This document shows, piece after piece, positions 36,395 through 47,040 of a stretch of DNA of 64,000 nt. Source of the stretch: Psychromonas marina. Lineage in GTDB: Bacteria; Pseudomonadota; Gammaproteobacteria; Enterobacterales; Psychromonadaceae. The position numbers and the translations under genes are program-made. A model generated the notes under the pieces. It was not told the origin of the DNA. It searched no databases and saw nothing but the letters and a program-made list of their open reading frames with translations. The stretch spans positions 796,347 to 860,346 of the forward strand of contig NZ_BSPQ01000001.1 in assembly GCF_030161115.1 (NCBI RefSeq), in the 5' to 3' direction. Every line of letters starts with the position of its first letter. The stretch's first letter is position 1.

Positions 36395-36425
36395 AAAATA
36401 CCTGCTTTCGAGCGGGTATTTTTTT
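36395..36425 (+). terminator. terminator of the rpsF-rplI operon
   Basis: AATACC-TGCT stem with TTCG loop and AGC-GGTATT arm, then a run of seven or more T. Confidence 0.85.
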
Positions 36426-36442
36426 GTCTGAAACTCAAGAAA

Positions 36443-36543
36443 CTACGATTGCAGTTTCACTTTCTGTAAACACGGGCTCTGACGTTTCAATCATTGTTAA
36501 CCTTGAAGTTGTTGCTGCTGAGTAATCTACAAAAACAATTTTT
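36443..36543 (+). pseudogene. duplicated 3' end of rplI
   Basis: The stretch repeats rplI from about 36298 to 36388, offset 157 bases. The last ~40 bases (ATTGTTAACC to AGTAATCT) are identical, including the stop codon; the earlier part has small insertions and substitutions. The terminator hairpin between the copies is missing from the second. TTTTTGTCTGA occurs before and after the second copy, pointing to tandem duplication with later decay. Confidence 0.8.
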
Positions 36544-37071
36544 TTGTCTGAGTTTCAACAAAAAATCCGTTAGTGTTAAGCTGTCAGTCACCACCTTATA
36601 ATTTCACTAAAAACGAGTGACTAACCACTCATTACCTATTTATCTGAAGCACCCTCTCAAAACGTTTACTAAGTAACACACCAAACACCTAAAAATAATA
36701 ACAAAAAGGTATCAGAATGGTAATAAAAACAATGAATACTACACTTCACTGCCCTCTTTACATTGCCCATATAAATAAAAACTATTCAATCTGTCAGTGT
36801 TTTTAGAAAACTTCCCCTTTTATTCAGTGACATAAATGAATGAATTTTCCTACAGCTCAGATACAACTCCCCATCAACGCCACAACCACAAAAAAGACCA
36901 AAACTTGATAAAAACAGACTGTACTTTAACAACAAGCTGCCGATAAAACATATATAACTGTAAAACCATAAAATAATCACCATCATAAAAATACCGGGGT
37001 AAAAAACAATGCTGTTTTCCCTCTTGTAGTAAATGGAACAAACTATATTTTCCAAAAATCTAGGAGCAACA
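36544..37071. other. intergenic region before the chemoreceptor gene
   Basis: About 530 AT-rich bases. I see no gene with a ribosome site, no RNA gene and no clear repeat. The promoter of the chemoreceptor gene must be near its right end, but no consensus pair is convincing. Confidence 0.5.
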
Positions 37072-38736
37072 ATGAGTAAATTCAATCTGCTTGGCAAGCT
37101 GTTAACACTGACACTTATCCCATTAATAGGGACTTTAGTGCTGATTACATCAATCTCTTACAACATTGAAATGGATGAACTTGAGCATGGGGTTGCAGAA
37201 TTTCGCAGCGCATTAATTAAGGAGAGAAAGCAGCAACTTAAAGAGGTAACAGAAGTTGCTTCCGGGATTGTTTCATATCAAAAAACGCTACCTAATCAAG
37301 GAGATATTAAAGGGGCTTTGCGTGGAATCACTTTTGGAAAGGCAGGATATTTTTACATTTATGATACCGATGGAAAAAACATATTTCACGGTTTAAAACC
37401 AGAAATAGAGGGCAAAAACTTAATCAACTTAGCCGATAGTAAGGGAAATAAGATAATTGTTGGGCTACTCGATGCAGCTAAAAATGGAGATGGTATTTTT
37501 TCTTATTTTTATCAAAAACCAGGTGAAACGGCACAAATTGAAAAACTAGGCTATGCCGTTATTATCCCTGGCACTAACTGGATGCTAGGGACAGGTGCTT
37601 ACCTTGATGACATTGAAGAAGTAATTGAAAATTATGCACTAAATGCAACAACCTCTTTTCATGAAAAAATGCTTTTCATGCTACTCATCGCAGGTGGGTT
37701 AATTATTATTACTAGTATCATCATATATATTTCAGCAGCAAAAATGGTTAAACCAATTCAAGGGATGGCCGATAATCTCAACGATATCGCACAAGGTGAA
37801 GGCGATTTAACTCAACGTCTTACGATACAAGGTGACGATGAAATAGCGCAACTTGGTCGATCATTCAACCTATTTGTTGAGAGGTTACAAAATACTATTT
37901 CAGATATAAACTCCGCAACAGTAGGTATTACCAAAGCAGGGAGTGATATGAATCAACAGAGTAGTGCGATAGCAACCCAGCTACAACATCATAATAATGA
38001 GACAGATCAGGTTGTTTCTGCAATTACTGAGATGTCTTCAACCGCCAATGAAGTGGCCAATAATACCAATCAAGTAGCAGAGGCAACACAAGCCGTTACT
38101 GATGATGTCTTACATGCACAAGAGTGTGTTGAAGTTTCTTTATCTGAAGTCACTGCATTAGTCGATGAGATTGATGGTGCAGCAAGTAGTATGAATTCAT
38201 TAAGCGAACAATCTCAAAAAATAAATAATGTACTTACTGTTATCGGCTCTATTGCAGAACAAACTAACCTGTTGGCACTTAATGCAGCTATTGAAGCAGC
38301 ACGAGCAGGCGAACAGGGGCGTGGTTTTGCTGTTGTTGCAGATGAAGTTAGAAGCTTAGCAAGTCGTACCCAGACGAGTACATTAGAGATTAACGAGATG
38401 CTTAACGAGCTCCATCGATTAGTCGCACAATCTGTTAATGCGATGTCCTTAAGCCAAGAGCGCAGTGTACGCTCTGTTGATTCGTCTCGTGCAATATCAG
38501 AGAGCTTAACTTCTGTTACCACTGCTATCACATCTATCAATGATATGAGTACGCAGATTGCAACAGCTACAACCGAGCAGAGCTCAGTAACCGAAGAGGT
38601 AAACCGTAATATTTGTGCTATTCAAAAAATTGTTAATTCACTGACAGAAAATAGTACAGAGGCAGAAAAAATTGCAGCGAATGTATTAACTGAAGGTGAC
38701 AAACTCGGCGAGCTAGTGGGTCAATTCAAAACATAA
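37072..38736 (+). CDS. methyl-accepting chemotaxis protein with single Cache domain
   Basis: 554 residues from ATG at 37072, chosen because TAGGAGCAAC stands before it. Order: membrane helix (about 7-29), periplasmic sCache_2-like sensor (about 35-195; [19 protein letters not shown] and [17 protein letters not shown]), second helix (about 201-222), HAMP (about 224-278), and the cytoplasmic signalling rod with the tip [18 protein letters not shown] near residue 395. Sends ligand signals to CheA/CheW. No C-terminal NWETF pentapeptide for CheR binding. Ligand unknown; sCache_2 sensors often bind small carboxylates. Stands alone with its own terminator. Confidence 0.92.
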   Translation: MSKFNLLGKLLTLTLIPLIGTLVLITSISYNIEMDELEHGVAEFRSALIKERKQQLKEVTEVASGIVSYQKTLPNQGDIKGALRGITFGKAGYFYIYDTDGKNIFHGLKPEIEGKNLINLADSKGNKIIVGLLDAAKNGDGIFSYFYQKPGETAQIEKLGYAVIIPGTNWMLGTGAYLDDIEEVIENYALNATTSFHEKMLFMLLIAGGLIIITSIIIYISAAKMVKPIQGMADNLNDIAQGEGDLTQRLTIQGDDEIAQLGRSFNLFVERLQNTISDINSATVGITKAGSDMNQQSSAIATQLQHHNNETDQVVSAITEMSSTANEVANNTNQVAEATQAVTDDVLHAQECVEVSLSEVTALVDEIDGAASSMNSLSEQSQKINNVLTVIGSIAEQTNLLALNAAIEAARAGEQGRGFAVVADEVRSLASRTQTSTLEINEMLNELHRLVAQSVNAMSLSQERSVRSVDSSRAISESLTSVTTAITSINDMSTQIATATTEQSSVTEEVNRNICAIQKIVNSLTENSTEAEKIAANVLTEGDKLGELVGQFKT

Positions 38737-38762
38737 CCCCCACCTTTTGCCAATATAACGTT

Positions 38763-38794
38763 AAAATACTCACCGCTACGTGGGTATTTTTTTG
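38763..38794 (+). terminator. terminator of the chemoreceptor gene
   Basis: AAATACTCAC pairs with GTGGGTATTT around CGCTAC, then T-tract. Confidence 0.8.
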
Positions 38795-39001
38795 TTCAAA
38801 ATATGAAAATTTAGCACTCCGCTTTACCCTACTAGCTATGAGTTAGGCCAAAACACAGGTGGAAGCTAGCGCATTGCTTTCCTAATAGCGAATAACTATC
38901 CACAGGTAGCTAATAGCAATACGTAACTCATTCCTCTTGTTTTAACTAAAAAAATCTTTATTGTTTGTAACCTTAACTCTTTTTAAAAGTAAGTGATAAA
39001 G

Positions 39002-39463
39002 ATGAAAACATTAAGCGATTACCAACTATTAACACAACAAGCACTCGCCCTTATCTCGGGAGAGAAAGATCTCACTGCTAACTTAGCAAATATCAGCGCT
39101 CTGCTTAATATGAATTTAGACAATATTAACTGGGTCGGTTTTTATCTATTAAACAATGACCAGTTGGTTTTAGGACCATTTCAAGGCAACGTCGCTTGTG
39201 TACGCATTGAATTAGATAAAGGAGTTTGTGGCAAAGCATTCAGCACCAATACAATTCAGCGTATTGCTGACGTACATGAATTCCCCGGTCATATTGCTTG
39301 TGATGCCGCGAGTCAGTCTGAAATTGTCGTGCCAATCAATTGTAATGGCAGGACTGTCGCTGTTTTAGATATCGATAGCCCAATCACTGATCGCTTCAAT
39401 GAAATCGACCAGCAAGGCCTTTCCCACTTTGTTGAACATATACAAGCTGAACTGCTTTTTTAA
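39002..39463 (+). CDS. msrC: free methionine-(R)-sulfoxide reductase, GAF type
   Basis: Reduces free methionine-R-sulfoxide using thioredoxin-type partners. 153 residues from ATG at 39002 (a GTG three codons up is possible). GAF fold with NWVGFYLL (about 38), and the three family cysteines in NVACVRI, KGVCGKAF and GHIACDAAS (about residues 64-99), the last being catalytic. Matches E. coli YebR/MsrC in length and motifs. Followed by a terminator and a 14-bp minisatellite. Confidence 0.92.
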   Translation: MKTLSDYQLLTQQALALISGEKDLTANLANISALLNMNLDNINWVGFYLLNNDQLVLGPFQGNVACVRIELDKGVCGKAFSTNTIQRIADVHEFPGHIACDAASQSEIVVPINCNGRTVAVLDIDSPITDRFNEIDQQGLSHFVEHIQAELLF

Positions 39464-39482
39464 TGTTTTAAACAGGCACAAA

Positions 39483-39510
39483 AAAGCCCCGTAAAACGAG
39501 GCTTGATTTT
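39483..39510 (+). terminator. terminator after msrC
   Basis: AAGCCCCG (39484-39491) pairs with CGAGGCTT (39497-39504) around TAAAA with one mismatch, followed by GATTTT. Confidence 0.6.
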
Positions 39511-39525
39511 GACTCAGCTAAAAGT

Positions 39526-39625
39526 TGACAGCTGACAGCTAAAAACTGACAGCTAAAAACTGACAGCTAAAAACTGACAGCTAAAAACTGACAGCTAAAA
39601 GCTGACAGCTAAAAACTGACCGCTA
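39526..39625. repeat. 14-bp minisatellite, about seven units
   Basis: Unit GACAGCTAAAAACT repeats at exact 14-base steps from 39534 with few changes, ending just before the lysS stop (39627). Related single or double units stand next to terminators at 2085-2115 and 5241-5262. Confidence 0.9.
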
Positions 39626-39626
39626 A

Positions 39627-41144
39627 CTATTTAGCTTGTGGACGCATGTGTGGGAACAGTAATACGTCACGAATTGTATGGCTATCAGTAAATAGCATTA
39701 CTAGACGGTCGATACCAATACCTTCACCCGCTGTTGGTGGCAAACCGTGCTCTAATGCAGTCACGTAATCTGCATCGTAGAACATCGCTTCATCATCACC
39801 CGCGTCTTTCTGTGCAACTTGATCCATAAAGCGTTGTGCTTGGTCTTGTGCATCGTTTAGCTCAGAGAAACCATTGGCTAGTTCACGACCACCAACGAAG
39901 AATTCAAAGCGATCTGTTAGATCAGGGTCTTCATCACTACGGCGTGCTAGTGGTGAAACTTCAGCAGGGTATGCTGTAATAAACGTAGGTTGAATCAGTT
40001 TATGCTCTGCAGTTTCTTCAAAGATCTCAGTTAACACTTTACCAGTGCCCCAACCATCTTTCAGGTTAACATTGAAACGTGCAGCAACCGCTTTTAGACC
40101 TTCCATTGTATCAAGCTCACTCGCTTCGATACCTTCGTTATATTCAACAACAGACTCTTTCATTGTCATACGAATGAATGGTTTACCAAAATCAAACTGC
40201 TCTTCACCGTAATTCACAACACTTGAACCTAATACATTTTCAGTGATGCTACGTAGCATATCTTCTGTTAGGTTCATTAGGTCAATGTAATCAGCATATG
40301 CTTGGTAGAACTCAATCATTGTGAATTCAGGGTTGTGACGCGTTGAAACACCTTCGTTACGGAAGCTACGGTTAATTTCGTATACACGCTCAAATCCACC
40401 AACAACTAAACGTTTAAGGTTTAACTCTGGTGAAATACGTAGGAACATTGGTAAGTCTAACGCATTATGAAATGTTTCAAACGGTTTAGCTGATGCGCCA
40501 CCAGGAATCGCTTGTAACATCGGCGTTTCAACTTCCATGAAGTTACGTTCGTCTAAGTAGTTACGAATTGCTGAAACGATTTTGTTACGTAAAATAAATG
40601 TTTTACGTGATGCTTCATTCGCAATAAGATCAAGATAACGTTGACGGTAACAAGATTCTGTATCAGATAGACCGTGGAATTTATCAGGTAGTGGACGAAG
40701 TGCTTTAGTTAAAATACGAATTTCACTTACTTTTACACTTAGTTCATCGGTTTTAGTTTTAAATAAAACACCCTGTACGCCGACGATATCTCCTAAATCC
40801 CATTTTTTAAATTCAGTGTTATAGAAGCCTTCTGCTAAATTATCACGTGCAACGTAAACCTGAACTTGACCACCCATATCTTGGATTGTTGCAAAACTCG
40901 CTTTACCCATCACACGGCGAGTCATCATACGACCAGCAATCGTTACCTCAACCGCTAATTCTTCTAACTCTTCTTTACTTTTTTCAGCATACTTTGCACG
41001 CAGTTCATCAGAGATATGTTTACGACGAAAATCATTTGGGAATGCCTGCCCTTTAGCACGCATTGCATCTAGTTTTTCTAAGCGTGCGCTAAGAATATCA
41101 TTTAGGTCTTCTTTTGGTGCTTCTGTTTGATTTTGTTCTGACAT
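39627..41144 (-). CDS. lysS: lysyl-tRNA synthetase, class II
   Basis: Charges tRNA-Lys. 505 residues, like E. coli LysS. N-terminal OB-fold anticodon-binding domain (about 60-150), then class II core: motif 1 region [12 protein letters not shown], motif 2 [20 protein letters not shown] (about 270), motif 3 [14 protein letters not shown] (about 476). Ends RPQAK. Downstream of prfB in the same direction, 61 bases apart, as in E. coli. Confidence 0.97.
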   Translation of the reverse strand: MSEQNQTEAPKEDLNDILSARLEKLDAMRAKGQAFPNDFRRKHISDELRAKYAEKSKEELEELAVEVTIAGRMMTRRVMGKASFATIQDMGGQVQVYVARDNLAEGFYNTEFKKWDLGDIVGVQGVLFKTKTDELSVKVSEIRILTKALRPLPDKFHGLSDTESCYRQRYLDLIANEASRKTFILRNKIVSAIRNYLDERNFMEVETPMLQAIPGGASAKPFETFHNALDLPMFLRISPELNLKRLVVGGFERVYEINRSFRNEGVSTRHNPEFTMIEFYQAYADYIDLMNLTEDMLRSITENVLGSSVVNYGEEQFDFGKPFIRMTMKESVVEYNEGIEASELDTMEGLKAVAARFNVNLKDGWGTGKVLTEIFEETAEHKLIQPTFITAYPAEVSPLARRSDEDPDLTDRFEFFVGGRELANGFSELNDAQDQAQRFMDQVAQKDAGDDEAMFYDADYVTALEHGLPPTAGEGIGIDRLVMLFTDSHTIRDVLLFPHMRPQAK

Positions 41145-41205
41145 GGTAATTTCCTATCTCTTTAGTTATTTCTTTAATGAGTACGACTATAGCGCAACTT
41201 AATTT

Positions 41206-42304
41206 TTATAAGCCTGATTTTAAGCTGGCTTCGATAAATTGATTAAGCTCACCGTCAAGCACTCGTTGTGGATTGCGGCTTTCAATACCGGTTCTTAAAT
41301 CTTTAATACGCGCATCATCTAATACATATGAACGTATCTGGCTTCCCCAGCCAATATCTGATTTATTATCTTCACTGATCTGTTTCTCTGCGTTTTGAAG
41401 CTGTAGCTCATGCTCGTACAGTTTTGCCTTCAACTGCTTCATCGCTTGATCTTTATTTTTATGTTGCGAGCGATCATTTTGACACTGTACAACAATGTTG
41501 GTTGGCACGTGAGTAATACGTACCGCAGATTCGGTTGTATTTACATGCTGACCACCTGCACCAGACGCACGATAAACATCGATACGTAGATCTGCAGGAT
41601 TAATTTGAATATCGATATCATCTTCTATTTCTGGATAAATAAACGCAGAAGCAAAAGAGGTATGGCGCTTGCCTGATGAGTCAAATGGAGATTTACGTAC
41701 TAAACGGTGTACACCTGTTTCGGTACGTAACCAACCATAGGCATATTCACCGCTAAAGCGGATTGTTGCACCTTTAATACCAGCAACATCACCCGCTGAA
41801 ACTTCCATCAATTCGGTTTTATAACCGTTTGCTTCACCCCAACGCAAATACATACGCAGTAGCATATTAGCCCAATCTTGTGCTTCTGTGCCACCACTAC
41901 CTGATTGAATATCAAGGTAACAAGAGCAAACATCATTTTGCCCAGAGAACATACGACGAAACTCTAGCACTTCGAGCTTCTTTTCTAACTCATCAGCTTC
42001 ACTAACCGCTTCATCAAAACTATCTTGGTCTTTTTCTTCAACAGCCATATCCACCAGCATCTGAATCTCTTCACAACCGGCATCTAATGCATCAATCGTT
42101 TCAACAACGAGTTCTAATGCACTGCGCTCTTTACCTAATGCTTGTGCTCGTGCAGGTTCATTCCAAACCTCTGGTGATTCAAGTTCTCGGCTAACTTCTT
42201 CTAGACGCTCAGATTTGGCATCATAGTCAAAGATACCCCCTAAGCAGCTCAGCGCGCTCAGTAAGGTCTTTTACTTTATTTAAAACGGGGTTGATTTCAA
42301 ACAT
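41206..42304 (-). CDS. prfB: peptide chain release factor 2, programmed +1 frameshift
   Basis: Recognises UGA and UAA stops. The first 25 codons from ATG at 42304 end at an in-frame TGA (42227-42229); the rest continues in the +1 frame from GAC at 42228, giving 365 residues, the normal RF2 length. The shift site is classical: AGGGGG Shine-Dalgarno-like element, then TAT CTT TGA C. Low RF2 slows termination at the TGA and favours slippage, so the protein regulates itself. The codon-recognition SPF (about residue 205) and the GGQ motif in GAGGQHVN (about 250) are present. A scanner would show only the 284-residue 3' part. Confidence 0.97.
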
Positions 42305-42402
42305 TCGTTATCTCTACAGCTTCGATATGGAAGAGACGAATTTTAACCAATCTAGCTGCAAATATATAGTACTGAGGTAAAATAAAAATCCGCTGAGATT
42401 AA

Positions 42403-42876
42403 TTAAACAGAGGAATGATGATGTGGTTGTTTTTTTCTTTTAACACGCAGGTAACGCTCTAGCCAGGCATGCAGTTCACGTTCTCCAATCCCCCCTTGCA
42501 CTCGATGGTATTCAACGCCAGATTTAAATAGAATAAACGTTGGAATATCAACAAGCTTATAGGTATTGGCAAGTACTTGTTCCTGTTTACTATTGATTCT
42601 TAAAAAAACAGCATCCTGTTGGAATAGTACGGCGAATGAAGAGACTGCTTCTGCCATTTCATGACTTCTACCAGACCAAGATGCCCAGAAGGTGACCATA
42701 ACAGGCAGGGTTGAGTGATTGATAACATGATGAAATAATTTTTCATCTGCTTCGATAGGGAGAGCAGATAAGAGCTTTGTATCGCAAGCACTGCATAGCG
42801 GGGCATTTAGAAACGAGTTTTCTAAGACCTTATTTACTACATGGCAAGATGGACAAACCAAAACATATATAGCCAT
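42403..42876 (-). CDS. thioredoxin-2-like protein lacking both active-site cysteines
   Basis: 157 residues. The N-terminal zinc-finger-like region has CPSC (8-11) and CSAC (about 32-35), as in TrxC. The thioredoxin fold follows: VMVTFWASWSGRSHEMA, where TrxC has WCGPC this protein reads WSGRS, so both catalytic cysteines are serine. The cis-proline in VDIPTFILF is kept, and the fold end is intact with a basic, His-rich tail (KRKKQPHHHSSV). Frame and start (ATG 42876) are clean, so this is not simple decay. It can hardly be a dithiol reductase; a binding or chaperone role is more likely. Single gene between prfB and ilvI. Confidence 0.8.
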   Translation of the reverse strand: MAIYVLVCPSCHVVNKVLENSFLNAPLCSACDTKLLSALPIEADEKLFHHVINHSTLPVMVTFWASWSGRSHEMAEAVSSFAVLFQQDAVFLRINSKQEQVLANTYKLVDIPTFILFKSGVEYHRVQGGIGERELHAWLERYLRVKRKKQPHHHSSV

Positions 42877-43131
42877 ATCAATACTCCTTTTTATATAAAA
42901 TAGCCTACTAACATCAATTTTTCGAATTCATCATAATGCTTTTCATTTGAGGTCAATAAATAAGCGTGAATAAGTCACTTTATTAGGTGCAATTTTTTAT
43001 TAATACAGTACAGTTAACGTCCACTTGTTATTCAATGCTATTTATAGCCATAAATAACAAAGAAAGTTTGCCTCTACCCGATACAGGTAGTGAGCAACGC
43101 AATTGATCAATTGTAAATAAAGGAAATATAT

Positions 43132-44856
43132 ATGGAAATGTTATCTGGCGCCGAAATGGTTGTGCGCTCTCTACAAGACGAAGGTATTGAACATATTTTC
43201 GGTTACCCCGGTGGTTCAGTTTTAGATATCTACGATGCAATTTTTCAATCGGATAAAATTGAACATTATTTAGTACGTCATGAGCAAGCTGCTGTACATA
43301 TGGCTGATGCTTACTCTCGTGCAACCGGTAAAGTCGGTACTGTATTAGTGACGGCGGGCCCTGGTGCTACGAACTGTATAACCGGTATTGCTACTGCTTA
43401 TATGGACTCCATCCCACTGGTTGTTTTATCTGGTCAGGTTCCAACCAATTGGATTGGCGATGATGCTTTCCAAGAAACAGATATGATCGGTGTTTCTCGC
43501 CCTGTCGTAAAGCACAGTTTTTCATGTCGTACCGCTGAAGAGATCCCTATTGCAATAAAAAAAGCATTTTACATTGCATCAACAGGTCGACCAGGTCCAG
43601 TAGTCATTGATCTGCCAAAAGACGTGCAAAGCCCGCTGAATAAATTCCCTTATGAATATCCTGAAAGTGTTAGCTTACGTTCATATCACCCAACACTGAG
43701 TGGTCATAAAGGGCAAATCAAACGCGCGGTAGCCGCTTTATTAAGTGCTAAAAAACCTGTTTTATATGTTGGTGGAGGCTCAATTATTGCCAATGCTTCA
43801 AAACAAGTGTTAGCACTAGCAGAGAAGTTAAATCTACCAGTAACCAATACCCTAATGGGTCTTGGTGCATTTCCAGGCCAACACAAGCAATTTATAGGTA
43901 TGTTGGGCATGCATGGAACTTATGAAGCCAACTTATCAATGCACAATGCCGATCTTATCTTTTCTGCGGGTGCCCGTTTTGACGACCGTGTAACCAACAA
44001 TGTAGATAAATTCTGCCCGAATGCAAAAATCATGCAGATAGACATCGACCCAACCTCGATCTCTAAGAACATTCATGCCGATTTACCGATCGTAGGTTCA
44101 ATTGAAGTTGTACTACAACAAATGTTAGATCTTCTTGAAGAAACTCAAGCAACCAATGACAGTGAAAGTATTAATGCTTGGTGGGATCAAATTAATGAAT
44201 GGCGTGCTAAAGATTGCCTTGCGTACCAAACATCTGAAACACATATCAAACCACAACAAGTGATTCAAGCTTTGTACAAAGTGACTAAGGGTGATGCAAT
44301 CGTCACTTCTGATGTTGGTCAGCATCAAATGGTGGCTGCACAATATTACCCATTTAAAGAACCTCGCCAATGGATCAACTCTGGTGGAGCGGGCACAATG
44401 GGCTTTGGCTTACCAGCTGCAATGGGCTGTAAAATTGCATTTCCAGATCGTCCCGTAGTTTGTGTAACGGGTGACGGCTCTATTCAAATGAATATTCAAG
44501 AGCTATCGACTTGTATGCAATACAACATCCCTGTTGTTATTTTGCTATTAAACAACCGCTCATTAGGGATGGTTAAACAGTGGCAAAAAATGTTTTACGG
44601 TGGCCGTCAATCTCACTCTTATATGGATAGTGTGCCAGATTTTGTTAAATTATCTGAAGCGTATAACCACATTGGCATCAAAGTAGATAAGATTGAAGAG
44701 CTTGAACCTGCATTAGAACGTGCATTTGAATTAAAAGATCGCGTGGTATTTATTGATGTGGCGATAGACCCAGAAGAACATGTTTACCCAATGCAAGTTA
44801 AGTTCGGCAGTATGGAAGATATGTACCTGAGTAAAACGGAGAGAACCGATGCGTAG
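43132..44856 (+). CDS. ilvI: acetolactate synthase 3 large subunit
   Basis: ThDP- and FAD-dependent condensation of pyruvate (or pyruvate and 2-oxobutanoate) at the entry to valine, leucine and isoleucine. 574 residues, usual length. N-terminal [18 protein letters not shown] with the catalytic Glu in [16 protein letters not shown] (about 50), and the ThDP motif [20 protein letters not shown] (about 440). Overlaps ilvH by 8 bases. Upstream 250 bases hold no attenuator peptide that I can support. Ribosome site AAAGGAAAT. Confidence 0.96.
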   Translation: MEMLSGAEMVVRSLQDEGIEHIFGYPGGSVLDIYDAIFQSDKIEHYLVRHEQAAVHMADAYSRATGKVGTVLVTAGPGATNCITGIATAYMDSIPLVVLSGQVPTNWIGDDAFQETDMIGVSRPVVKHSFSCRTAEEIPIAIKKAFYIASTGRPGPVVIDLPKDVQSPLNKFPYEYPESVSLRSYHPTLSGHKGQIKRAVAALLSAKKPVLYVGGGSIIANASKQVLALAEKLNLPVTNTLMGLGAFPGQHKQFIGMLGMHGTYEANLSMHNADLIFSAGARFDDRVTNNVDKFCPNAKIMQIDIDPTSISKNIHADLPIVGSIEVVLQQMLDLLEETQATNDSESINAWWDQINEWRAKDCLAYQTSETHIKPQQVIQALYKVTKGDAIVTSDVGQHQMVAAQYYPFKEPRQWINSGGAGTMGFGLPAAMGCKIAFPDRPVVCVTGDGSIQMNIQELSTCMQYNIPVVILLLNNRSLGMVKQWQKMFYGGRQSHSYMDSVPDFVKLSEAYNHIGIKVDKIEELEPALERAFELKDRVVFIDVAIDPEEHVYPMQVKFGSMEDMYLSKTERTDA

Positions 44857-45349
44857 TATTATTTCAGTATTATTAGAAAATGAATCAGGGGCACTTGCCC
44901 GTGTTGTTGGCTTATTTGCACAACGCGCATATAACATCGAGTCATTAACCGTTTCACCAACTAACGATTTAACATTATCAAGAATGACGATTACAACGGA
45001 AGTTGATTGTAGAGCAACACTTGAACAGATGATGAAACAGCTACATAAGCTCGTTGATGTATTACGCGTTTCTGAATTGACTGAAGGTTCACACGTTGAA
45101 CGTGAATTAATGTTGGTTAAAATACGCACACCAAATGCAGAATTACGCCAAGAAGTAAAACGTACTGCTGACATTTATCGTGGTCAAATTGTTGATATCA
45201 CACCTAATTTGTATACTATTCAATTAACAGGTGCTTGCAGTAAATTAGATGCTTTTTTAGCAACGATTGAAGATACAAGTGAAATTGTTGAAGTAGTACG
45301 CTCAGGTGTATGTGGTATTGCTCGTGGTGAAAAAGCATTACGTAGCTAA
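44849..45349 (+). CDS. ilvH: acetolactate synthase 3 regulatory subunit
   Basis: 166 residues. N-terminal ACT domain starting [24 protein letters not shown] sequence (here [20 protein letters not shown]) binds valine for feedback control; the C-terminal half matches the ilvH domain ([20 protein letters not shown]). Forms the holoenzyme with IlvI. The ATG lies within the end of ilvI, so translation is coupled. A terminator follows the stop at 45375. Confidence 0.96.
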   Translation: MRSIISVLLENESGALARVVGLFAQRAYNIESLTVSPTNDLTLSRMTITTEVDCRATLEQMMKQLHKLVDVLRVSELTEGSHVERELMLVKIRTPNAELRQEVKRTADIYRGQIVDITPNLYTIQLTGACSKLDAFLATIEDTSEIVEVVRSGVCGIARGEKALRS

Positions 45350-45374
45350 TCTTACTCAACTTTCAACTTGGTAT

Positions 45375-45411
45375 AATGCAAAGTCATAATCTTTAGGCTT
45401 TGCATTTTTTA
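45375..45411 (+). terminator. terminator of ilvIH
   Basis: AATGCAAAG (45375-45383) pairs with CTTTGCATT (45398-45406), followed by a T-rich tract. Confidence 0.8.
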
Positions 45412-45425
45412 TTTTAAGGAACAGC

Positions 45426-45632
45426 ATGTTTGAGTTAGCGGCACTATTATTATCAGGATTTGTGCTTTTTATGTTTGGTATCTCAGCGATTAGCTTAAGT
45501 GTAATCGCCCTAATATTGGTACTTAGCTTTATTTTACTCAGCACAGTTTCATTTGTTTTTAAATTTGGCTTTTGGATTTTACTTGCCATTGGTCTGTATT
45601 ATTACTTTTTCAAAAAAGATGATCATAAATGA
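45426..45632 (+). CDS. small membrane protein, possibly PspG-like
   Basis: 68 residues with two hydrophobic helices (about 4-24 and 26-60) and a basic end FKKDDHK. The beginning (MFELAAL), the small residues around FGISAIS and the end of the second helix (KFGFWILLAIGL) recall E. coli PspG, a phage-shock membrane protein, but the resemblance is general and I rate it as tentative. Good ribosome site TTAAGGAACAGC. Its TGA overlaps the ATG of the copper-chaperone gene. No psp genes are near. Confidence 0.6.
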   Translation: MFELAALLLSGFVLFMFGISAISLSVIALILVLSFILLSTVSFVFKFGFWILLAIGLYYYFFKKDDHK

Positions 45633-46087
45633 TGAAATTAATCAGCTCACTATTATTCTCGTTAATATTGCTCAACACTAATTTCGCCAATGCAGCAGTC
45701 TTTAGCATTGAAGACGCGCATGTTCGCGCTACACCTCCCCATTCTCAAAATAGTGCTGCTTTTATGAAAATTCATAATAGCAGTGATATTTCACGTAAAC
45801 TGATAACAGTAAGCAGCGATATCGCTGAACGTGTTGAATTACATAGTCATATCATGAGCGATGGTATGATGAAAATGCGTCAAGTAGAAGCAATTGAGGT
45901 TGATGCGAACGGCACTGCAATACTTCGACCAGGCAGCTTTCATGTGATGTTTTTAGGCTTAAAATCCCCCCTCGTTGAGGGTGAAAATGTGAGGCTAAGA
46001 CTTTATTTTGATAATGGAGATGAAATCACGATTGACGCTCCAATTAAAAAAATTACCACCAAAAAGAAAATGAAACACAACCAATAA
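45629..46087 (+). CDS. periplasmic copper chaperone, PCu(A)C family
   Basis: 152 residues with a signal peptide (about 1-22, ending NFANA). The Cu(I) motif H(M)X10MX21HXM can be followed: Met45, HSHIMSDGMMKM (about 72-84), and HVM (about 109). Such proteins carry copper to the Cu(A) site of cytochrome oxidase or other periplasmic targets. Lys-rich C-terminus. Overlaps the upstream small membrane gene by four bases (ATGA). Start ATG at 45629 or the next ATG. Confidence 0.88.
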   Translation: MMKLISSLLFSLILLNTNFANAAVFSIEDAHVRATPPHSQNSAAFMKIHNSSDISRKLITVSSDIAERVELHSHIMSDGMMKMRQVEAIEVDANGTAILRPGSFHVMFLGLKSPLVEGENVRLRLYFDNGDEITIDAPIKKITTKKKMKHNQ

Positions 46088-46102
46088 TAAACGGAATAAA
46101 TT

Positions 46103-46729
46103 ATGAAAAAACAAATTTGTGCAGCAGCCATTGCAACAGCTTTCAGCATGCCAACAATGGCAGACTTTGTAGGTATCTATGCAGGTGTAGATTACCGCAC
46201 AACAAAAACAAGCTACACCGACAGCACTGATGGCCTTGAAGATACCAACAATATCTCTGGTTTCGTTGCCTTTGAGCACTTTATTCCATTAATACCCAAT
46301 GTAAAATTAAAATACTCAGATCTAAGCTCTGAATATAAAAACACATCAGGTGAGCTTTCAAGTTCAGCGCTAAATGGTATTTTATACTACGAACTGTTTG
46401 ACAATGGTTTGTTTGAATTTGACTTAGGTTTAGCTTATACAGACCTTGAGGGTATTGAAAATCAAAGTGCTAGCTTAGGTCAGGCTTACGCTGCTGCAAA
46501 AGTACATATTCCGGGTACCGGCATGCATGCATTTGCAGAAATTGTGGGTGGTTCATTAACTGATGACAGCGCAACTGATACTGAATTCGGTTTAGCTTAC
46601 ACATTTAACCCAGATTCTTTATTGTTGAATTTCTCTGTACGTGCAGGTTACCGTATGCAAGAGTTCGAAATCAATAAACGCACACAAGAGAATAAAGGCT
46701 TATTTGCAGGCTTAGCAGTACACTTCTAA
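46103..46729 (+). CDS. outer-membrane beta-barrel protein
   Basis: 208 residues, signal peptide ends near residue 20 (TMAD). Alternating strands and a C-terminal AGLAVHF ending in Phe. It resembles the TIGR04219-type outer-membrane proteins of marine gammaproteobacteria, with function unknown. Follows the copper chaperone by 15 bases and so may share its transcript; a terminator follows at 46738. Confidence 0.75.
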   Translation: MKKQICAAAIATAFSMPTMADFVGIYAGVDYRTTKTSYTDSTDGLEDTNNISGFVAFEHFIPLIPNVKLKYSDLSSEYKNTSGELSSSALNGILYYELFDNGLFEFDLGLAYTDLEGIENQSASLGQAYAAAKVHIPGTGMHAFAEIVGGSLTDDSATDTEFGLAYTFNPDSLLLNFSVRAGYRMQEFEINKRTQENKGLFAGLAVHF

Positions 46730-46737
46730 CCTTCTCA

Positions 46738-46773
46738 ATTAAAATCCCTGCATAATACAAGCAGGGATTTTAA
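46738..46773 (+). terminator. terminator after the outer-membrane protein gene
   Basis: A 13-bp stem TTAAAATCCCTGC/GCAGGGATTTTAA with a nine-base loop. The space to 47040 shows nothing else. Confidence 0.8.
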
Positions 46774-47040
46774 TGACTGACGCGATAAATATTCTTCTTT
46801 CAATAAATAAATCCATCATAAACAGTAAAGTACACTTCCTGCTTACTTCTCCATTTCATTTTATAATACATAAGACTTGATTCAATAATCTTCTTTTAGA
46901 ATACAGAAGCTCAATAATAATGTTAAATATCTTTACATAGAGCTCAAATCTTTATAAGAATAATCGTAATGAACTTTGTTTTATCCGCTTTTCTTCGTTA
47001 GTATCGGTTAACTTACATTCGCTAACTAAAAGAGAATATT

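Noticed and set aside
36721..36810. 29-codon frame after rplI copy
   Set aside because: No ribosome site and no conservation evidence.
36786..37097. Minus-strand frame of 103 codons before the chemoreceptor gene
   Set aside because: No ribosome site, odd composition, overlaps the real gene start; chance frame in AT-rich DNA.
41206..42060. prfB as truncated pseudogene
   Set aside because: The missing part is upstream in the other frame with a classical programmed frameshift site.
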